DNA of 64,000 nucleotides from Desulfobacter sp. (GTDB taxonomy: Bacteria > Desulfobacterota > Desulfobacteria > Desulfobacterales > Desulfobacteraceae): assembly GCA_028768525.1 (NCBI GenBank), contig CP054837.1:5932001-5996000 (forward strand), in the 5' to 3' direction. The first letter of the stretch is position 1. The number at the start of each line of letters is the position of its first letter. The position numbers and the translations under genes were made by a program. The notes beneath the pieces were generated by a model, which saw only the letters and a program-made list of their open reading frames with translations, ran no database searches and was not told where the DNA came from. Shown here piece by piece: positions 59,034 to 64,000 of this stretch.

Positions 59034-60845
59034 ATGGCACAATCCATTGCTGACAGAAGAGACCAGGATTTTGTACTTCATGAAATGCTTTCGGCCTCGG
59101 ATCTGGCGGAACATGAACTGTTTGAAGACTTTAACAAAAAAACCATGGACATGGTGGTTAAAGAGGCCAGGAATCTGGCGGTCAAGGAGATTCTCCCCAC
59201 CAACAAGGAAGGCGACGAACAGGGCTGCCACCTTGAAAACGATAAGGTGACCATACCGGAATCTTTTCACCGGATTTACGACCTGTTCTGTGAAGGGGAA
59301 TGGCTGGCCATGTGTGATGACCCCGATTTCGGCGGCCAGGGGATGCCCAGGGTCCTGGCCACGGCAGCCGGCGAATTGTTCACCGGCGCCAATTGTGCCT
59401 TTCTCATGTACCCGGGCCTGACCCACGGGGCCGGCAAGCTGGTTGAGGAATTCGGTACTGAAGAGCAGAAAAATATTTATCTGAAAAATCTGTACACAGG
59501 TAAATGGGCCGGCACCATGTGCCTGACAGAACCCGAAGCCGGTTCAGACGTCGGAAACCTTTCCACCACCGCTGTGAAAAACGATGACGGTACCTATACC
59601 ATCACCGGCAACAAAATTTTCATCTCCGGCGGCGACCAGGATATCACAGAAAATATCATCCACCCGGTTCTGGCCAGAATCGAAGGGGCCCCGGCCGGCA
59701 CCAAGGGCATCTCACTTTTCCTGGTTCCCAAATACCGGGTCAATGATGACGGCTCCATCGGCGAGTTCAACGATGTCACCTGTACCGGCCTTGAAGAAAA
59801 AATGGGCATCCATGGCAATGCCACCGCATCCCTGTCCTTTGGTTCCAAGGGAAATTGTATCGGCGAACTGCTGGGCGAAGAAAACAAGGGAATGAAGGCC
59901 ATGTTCGTCATGATGAACGAAGCACGGCTGGGCGTTGCCATGCAGGGCTTCGGGTTTGCCACTGCCTCTTACATCAATGCCGTAAACTATGCCAAGGAAA
60001 GAATCCAGGGCGTGGACCTGACCAAGATTTTTGATGCCGAACCCAAACCTGTGGCCATTGCCAACCATCCCGACGTCAAACGGCAGCTCATGTCCATGAA
60101 GGCCAATGTTGACGGCATGCGCGGCCTGCTCTATTTCACGGCCATATGTTTTGACCGGGCCAAAACCGCCGCCACGGATGAGGAAAAAGAAAAATGGGAA
60201 GGCCTGATCGAACTGCTCACCCCCATTACCAAAGCCTATAATACCGACCGTTCCTTTGAGGTCTGCGTCCAGGGCGTCCAGATTTACGGCGGGTATGGTT
60301 TTATCCAGGAATACCCCCAGGAACAGCTGCTCAGAGACTGCAAGATCACCTCAATCTACGAAGGCACCAACGGCATTCAGTCCATGGACCTTCTCGGCAG
60401 GAAACTGGGCCTGAAAAAGGGTAAACCCTTCATGGATCTTCTGACAGAAATGAATCTGACCATTGCAGCGGCCAAGGAAATTGAAACCCTGGCCCCGCTG
60501 GCAGCCAAGGTTGAAGCCGCCGTGAACAAGCTGGGCGAAGTGGCCATGCACATGGGCATGACCGCCATGTCCGAAAAAGTGCTGGATGCCTTTGCCATGG
60601 CCAACCCCTTCCTGGACGTCTGCGGCGATGTCTGCATGGCCTGGATCGAACTGTGGCGCGCCCTTGTGGCCCAGCCGAAAATTGAAAAGGCCAAGAAAAA
60701 AGACGTGGCCTTCTACCAGGGCCAGGTTAAAACCGCAGAATACTATATTTCCTGGATTTTGCCGGCCACCATGGGCAAGATGGAGGCCCTCCAGGGCAAT
60801 ATCCCGGCCATCATGGAAATGCCCGACGCGGCCTTTGCCGGTTAA
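59034..60845 (+). CDS. acyl-CoA dehydrogenase, long form
   Basis: FAD-dependent acyl-CoA dehydrogenase of 603 residues, the larger FadE-like type with an extra C-terminal helical domain (about 470-600). GTMCLTEPEAGSDVGNL binds FAD and substrate, EEKMGIHGNATASLSF and NEARLGVAMQGFGFA are conserved, and the catalytic Glu is in SIYEGTNGIQSMDLLGRKL. AAAGGAGA lies 9 nt before the ATG. No etfAB is adjacent. Chain-length preference cannot be read here. A strong terminator follows. Confidence 0.94.
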   Translation: MAQSIADRRDQDFVLHEMLSASDLAEHELFEDFNKKTMDMVVKEARNLAVKEILPTNKEGDEQGCHLENDKVTIPESFHRIYDLFCEGEWLAMCDDPDFGGQGMPRVLATAAGELFTGANCAFLMYPGLTHGAGKLVEEFGTEEQKNIYLKNLYTGKWAGTMCLTEPEAGSDVGNLSTTAVKNDDGTYTITGNKIFISGGDQDITENIIHPVLARIEGAPAGTKGISLFLVPKYRVNDDGSIGEFNDVTCTGLEEKMGIHGNATASLSFGSKGNCIGELLGEENKGMKAMFVMMNEARLGVAMQGFGFATASYINAVNYAKERIQGVDLTKIFDAEPKPVAIANHPDVKRQLMSMKANVDGMRGLLYFTAICFDRAKTAATDEEKEKWEGLIELLTPITKAYNTDRSFEVCVQGVQIYGGYGFIQEYPQEQLLRDCKITSIYEGTNGIQSMDLLGRKLGLKKGKPFMDLLTEMNLTIAAAKEIETLAPLAAKVEAAVNKLGEVAMHMGMTAMSEKVLDAFAMANPFLDVCGDVCMAWIELWRALVAQPKIEKAKKKDVAFYQGQVKTAEYYISWILPATMGKMEALQGNIPAIMEMPDAAFAG

Positions 60846-60901
60846 TCAGGAATGAAACCGGCGGGCATAACACCGGTTTCGTTTCCTTAGGAATCCCCTG
60901 C

Positions 60902-60950
60902 GAAAAAGGGGCAGGCAGCCGTTGATCTGCCTGTCCCTTTTTCATTTTTT
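60902..60950 (+). terminator. intrinsic terminator of the acyl-CoA dehydrogenase gene
   Basis: Arms 60902-60918 (GAAAAAGGGGCAGGCAG) and 60927-60943 pair over 17 positions with one wobble, 8-nt loop, then ATTTTTT. Confidence 0.9.
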
Positions 60951-61092
60951 CTGTCCCCATTCTCCCAAAGAAACCCTTTGCAAATTGAAATACTTTCGTA
61001 TATCGTAACCATACTGCGGTATCGCCCCGCTGCTGCAGCCGATTCAACTTTAACATAGCGATCCATTCAAAAATAATAAAAGGGGGGACATC

Positions 61093-63387
61093 ATGGTCCC
61101 GGACCTTTCAGAATATTTTAAACGTATATTTTTTTCCAACCGTCAGTATTCCTTGTACCAGTGGCAGGAAAAAAGCTTTATCTTTGTATTCGGGGCGGTC
61201 TGCATTGCCGCCCTGCCGGCCCTGGTAAACAGCTCCCTCGCAGCGGTGAAAGATGAAATGTGGGTCAATCTGGTAGCCTATAATGCAGCCTATCTGCTGT
61301 GTATTATCCTGACCTTTTTTAAGAAAATACCATTCAAGCCCAGGGCCTGGACCGGGGTGCTGGTCTTTCTCGCATTGGGTTTTTTATCCATTTATTCGGT
61401 GGGCCCCACGGGAAGCGGCCGCATCTGGCTGTTTTCCACCACCATCTTTACGACCTTGATACTGGGGACCCGGGCCGGGATCGTCATCCTCATGCTCCAG
61501 GCGTTAGGCCTGTCGCTGTTTTATTTTTACCTTAAAACAGATTTTGTTTATTGGGCCAATCTGGGGGCGTACTCGCCCAGGGTCTGGATCACCACCTCCA
61601 TCACCCTGATGTTTTTGAGTATTGTATCCATGGTGGCCATGGCACGGGTGATCCGCTCCATCTCATTATCCCTTGATGCTTCCAAGCAGGCTGAATCCAG
61701 GCTTAAGGAGACCACCCGTCAGCTTTACCATCGGGTGAAGGAGCACAACCAGACCATTTTATCCCTCAGGGAAAGCGAAAAAAGATGGCATTTTGCCCTG
61801 GAGGGCGCCGGAGACGGGGTCTGGGACTGGGCGGTAGAGGCAAATAAAATTTATTTTTCCAACCAGTGGAAAAAAATGCTCGGTTACGCCCAAAATGAAA
61901 TCGGGGACGGGCCGGAAGAATGGTTTGACAGGATCCACCCCGATGAGCGCCACAATATCCGCAAGACAATTGAACAGTATATCCGCCGGAAGGTGCCGTA
62001 TTTCAAAAACCGTTACCGCCTGCGCTGCAAGGATGGAACCTACAAGTGGATTCTGGACAGGGGCAGGGTGATGGACTGGGATGATAACGGGGCGCCCGTA
62101 CGGATCATCGGTACCCATGCGGACATCACCATGATAAAGGAGCTGGAAGATCAGAAGACGGAATACAAATCCCGGCTTCAGCAGGCCCAGAAAATGGAAG
62201 CCATCGGTACTCTGGCCGGGGGGATTGCCCATGATTTCAACAATATCCTCTTTCCAATCCTGGGCCATTCCGAGATTCTCCTGGCTGATGGAGGCCTTAA
62301 AAATAAGGATGCCATGAACAGCCTTGGCCAGATCCACTCCTCTGCCTTAAGGGCCAAGGAGCTTGTTCAGCAAATACTGACCTTTTCCCGCCAGGAAAGC
62401 ACAGAATACAGGCCGGTCAAGGTGCAGTTTGTCCTGAAAGAGGTGGTCAAGTTGCTCAGGTCGACCATTCCCCGCACCATTGAAATCAAACAATTTGTTG
62501 ATATGGACTGCCGGACCATTTTAGCAGACGCCATTCAAATCCATCAGATTATAATGAACCTGGCCACAAACGCCTACCATGCCATGGATGAACAGGGGGG
62601 AGAGTTGAAGATCTATCTGGCAAACCGGGATATTGAACCGGCCGATGCCAGACCCCTGGGCATCCGCCCCGGCCCTGCCGTTTGTCTGGCCGTGGCCGAT
62701 ACCGGCATGGGCATGGCCCCGGATCTGGTGAAAAAGATATTCGATCCCTTTTTTACCACCAAGGAAAAGGGCCAGGGAACAGGCATGGGCCTGTCTGTGG
62801 TGCACGGTATTGTGAAAAATATGAAGGGCTGTATCAATGTATATTCCGAGCCCGGAAAGGGAACGGAATTCAAAATTTATTTTCCGGCTGAAGCTTCGGC
62901 AGAGATCAACGACGGCCTCAATAAAAAGCCTGACATCGGGGTGTTGATGGGGAAGGAGCACATCCTGCTGGTGGACGACGAGCAGTCCATCCTGGATTTG
63001 GAACAGCAGAGCCTGGAGCGTCTGGGCTACACCGTGGATGCCGTGGACAGTCCCATGGATGCCCTAACCCATTTCAGCGCCGCCCCCAATGCCTATGACC
63101 TGGTTATCACGGATATGGCCATGCCCGGGATGCCGGGCAGTGAATTAACGGCAAAACTATTGGATGTCCGCAGGGATATTCCCGTGCTGCTTTGCACGGG
63201 GTTCAGCGAAAAAATGACACCGGAGATGGTGAGACAACTGGGTATCCGGGAGGTGATCATGAAACCGGTGCTCATGAGGGAACTCTCTGCAGCCATCCGC
63301 AGGGTGCTGGATGGTGCCCCCGGGACTGATTTCATCCATGCGGACCTCTCCGGCAATGAAAAGGTCCGGAACAAAGTCTCCTTCTGA
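61093..63387 (+). CDS. membrane hybrid histidine kinase (TM-PAS-HisKA-HATPase-REC)
   Basis: 764 residues. Six or so N-terminal membrane helices (about 25-205), a short coiled coil, a PAS domain of PAS_3 type (FALEGAGDGVWDWAVEANKI, WFDRIHPDERHNI, RLRCKDGTYKWILDRG), HisKA with GGIAHDFNNIL (phospho-His), HATPase with ADTGMGM and GTGMGLSVVHGI, and a C-terminal receiver with LLVDDE, LVITDMAMPGMPG and IMKPV, all intact. A GGGGGG-rich ribosome site precedes ATG 61093. No separate regulator is adjacent, so it may signal through its receiver or an Hpt protein elsewhere. Confidence 0.93.
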   Translation: MVPDLSEYFKRIFFSNRQYSLYQWQEKSFIFVFGAVCIAALPALVNSSLAAVKDEMWVNLVAYNAAYLLCIILTFFKKIPFKPRAWTGVLVFLALGFLSIYSVGPTGSGRIWLFSTTIFTTLILGTRAGIVILMLQALGLSLFYFYLKTDFVYWANLGAYSPRVWITTSITLMFLSIVSMVAMARVIRSISLSLDASKQAESRLKETTRQLYHRVKEHNQTILSLRESEKRWHFALEGAGDGVWDWAVEANKIYFSNQWKKMLGYAQNEIGDGPEEWFDRIHPDERHNIRKTIEQYIRRKVPYFKNRYRLRCKDGTYKWILDRGRVMDWDDNGAPVRIIGTHADITMIKELEDQKTEYKSRLQQAQKMEAIGTLAGGIAHDFNNILFPILGHSEILLADGGLKNKDAMNSLGQIHSSALRAKELVQQILTFSRQESTEYRPVKVQFVLKEVVKLLRSTIPRTIEIKQFVDMDCRTILADAIQIHQIIMNLATNAYHAMDEQGGELKIYLANRDIEPADARPLGIRPGPAVCLAVADTGMGMAPDLVKKIFDPFFTTKEKGQGTGMGLSVVHGIVKNMKGCINVYSEPGKGTEFKIYFPAEASAEINDGLNKKPDIGVLMGKEHILLVDDEQSILDLEQQSLERLGYTVDAVDSPMDALTHFSAAPNAYDLVITDMAMPGMPGSELTAKLLDVRRDIPVLLCTGFSEKMTPEMVRQLGIREVIMKPVLMRELSAAIRRVLDGAPGTDFIHADLSGNEKVRNKVSF

Positions 63388-63396
63388 CCCCTTTGG

Positions 63397-63430
63397 CCTG
63401 TTCCGGACACAAAGCGGTGCCCGGAACAGG
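63397..63430. other. hairpin between convergent hybrid kinase and leuA genes
   Basis: CCTGTTCCGG (63397-63406) and CCGGAACAGG (63421-63430), perfect 10-bp arms, 14-nt loop, no T-run. Probable weak bidirectional transcript end. Confidence 0.5.
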
Positions 63431-63441
63431 GTGGGGAGGGC

Positions 63442-64000
63442 CTAAAGGGGAGACGGGCCTTTCGGGGGATGTGCCTTAAGGTATTCCAGCCGGTTCAGGC
63501 CGTTGATATAGGCCAGGGCGGAGGCCGTGATAATATCGGGATCCGCCCCCTTGCCCAATGCCACAAGGCCGTCCTCCTTGAGCCTGACCGTTACTTCGCC
63601 CTGGGCGTCAGTGCCTTCGGTCAGGGCGGAGATGGTAAACCTGAGCAGTTCCGACTTGGTGTCGGTGAGCTTGGAAATGATATTATACACCGCATCAATG
63701 GGGCCTGACCCCTCAGTGGCACCCTGAACCGGACGGCCGTTGATATTGAGCATCACCGAGGCCGTTGGAAATACCGTGTTGCCCGACAGCACGTGGATGT
63801 ATTCCAGGCAGAAAACTTCAGAGGAGCGCAGCACCCCTTCGTTGATCAGGGCCTCGATGTCCTCGTCCTGGATCTCCTTTTTCTTGTCCGCCAGGTTTTT
63901 GAATTTTTTAAACACCTTATTCAGTTCATCGTCGGAAAGATCGTATCCCATTTCCTTGATGTGGGCATTGAGGGCGTGGCGGCCGGAATGCTTGCCCAGC
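63442..64000 (-). CDS. leuA: 2-isopropylmalate synthase, C-terminal part (runs off window end)
   Basis: First committed enzyme of leucine synthesis. The visible 185 codons begin mid-gene with LGKHSGRHALNAHIKEMGYD and continue through the regulatory LeuA dimer domain (ASVMLNINGRPVQGATEGSG, GPIDAVYNIISKL, DIITASALAYINGLNRLE), which mediates leucine feedback. The frame is open to the window edge, so the catalytic barrel lies outside. A homologous citramalate synthase cannot be fully excluded without it. Confidence 0.9.
   Translation of the reverse strand, partial: LGKHSGRHALNAHIKEMGYDLSDDELNKVFKKFKNLADKKKEIQDEDIEALINEGVLRSSEVFCLEYIHVLSGNTVFPTASVMLNINGRPVQGATEGSGPIDAVYNIISKLTDTKSELLRFTISALTEGTDAQGEVTVRLKEDGLVALGKGADPDIITASALAYINGLNRLEYLKAHPPKGPSPL

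Overview
The window reads as a chromosomal segment of a sulfate-reducing deltaproteobacterium, most likely Desulfobacterales (inference, no 16S in view). Grounds: an adenosylcobalamin-dependent ribonucleotide reductase, pyruvate phosphate dikinase with its PSRP regulator, an AapJQMP amino-acid importer, TAXI-TRAP transport, a cytoplasmic molybdopterin oxidoreductase, many two-component proteins, and the acidic IIELTD-repeat protein style I associate with this group. There is no rRNA, IS element, prophage or CRISPR array; one tRNA (Phe) is present.

Region 1 (1-7200, minus strand): the start of an FxsA-like gene, then aat, clpA and clpS (adaptor, unfoldase and transferase of the bacterial N-degron pathway side by side), secA and an M23 envelope peptidase. 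Region 2 (7280-12265): a macro-domain protein and the aapJQMP importer. Region 3 (12440-25060): mixed housekeeping and accessory genes: hemolysin III-like, NUDIX, a frameshifted M48-TPR protease, a lipoprotein whose start is probably CTG, an IscU-like scaffold, KhpA, a GIY-YIG protein, nrdJ with paired NrdR-like boxes, an RF-domain protein, DUF503, an internally duplicated small protein, PSRP, CheR, and an exported protein with a degenerate receiver domain. Region 4 (25160-42560): ppdK, an ABC-F ATPase, a GspE/PilB ATPase fused to a cyclic-nucleotide-binding domain, maf-yggS-queH, rsmE, tRNA-Phe, valS-nadC, a REC-GGDEF regulator and lepA.

Region 5 (42570-57640) is the most interesting. On the minus strand six close-packed genes encode an ATP-grasp ligase, a KamA-family radical SAM aminomutase homologue lacking the lysine-recognition aspartates, an M20 amidohydrolase, a TPR-like lipoprotein, a dCache sensor kinase with an R-x-W-Y amino-acid-recognition signature, and a sigma-54 response regulator. 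Divergently lie a TAXI-TRAP transporter, a UspA protein and a molybdopterin oxidoreductase. The 576-bp gap between them holds a consensus sigma-54 promoter with two copies of an 18-bp palindromic site upstream. I propose one regulon that senses, imports and rearranges or conjugates an amino acid; the substrate is unknown.

Region 6 (57670-64000): a DUF2147 protein divergent from a TetR regulator over a long inverted repeat, an acyl-CoA dehydrogenase, a membrane hybrid histidine kinase, and the 3' part of leuA running off the window end.
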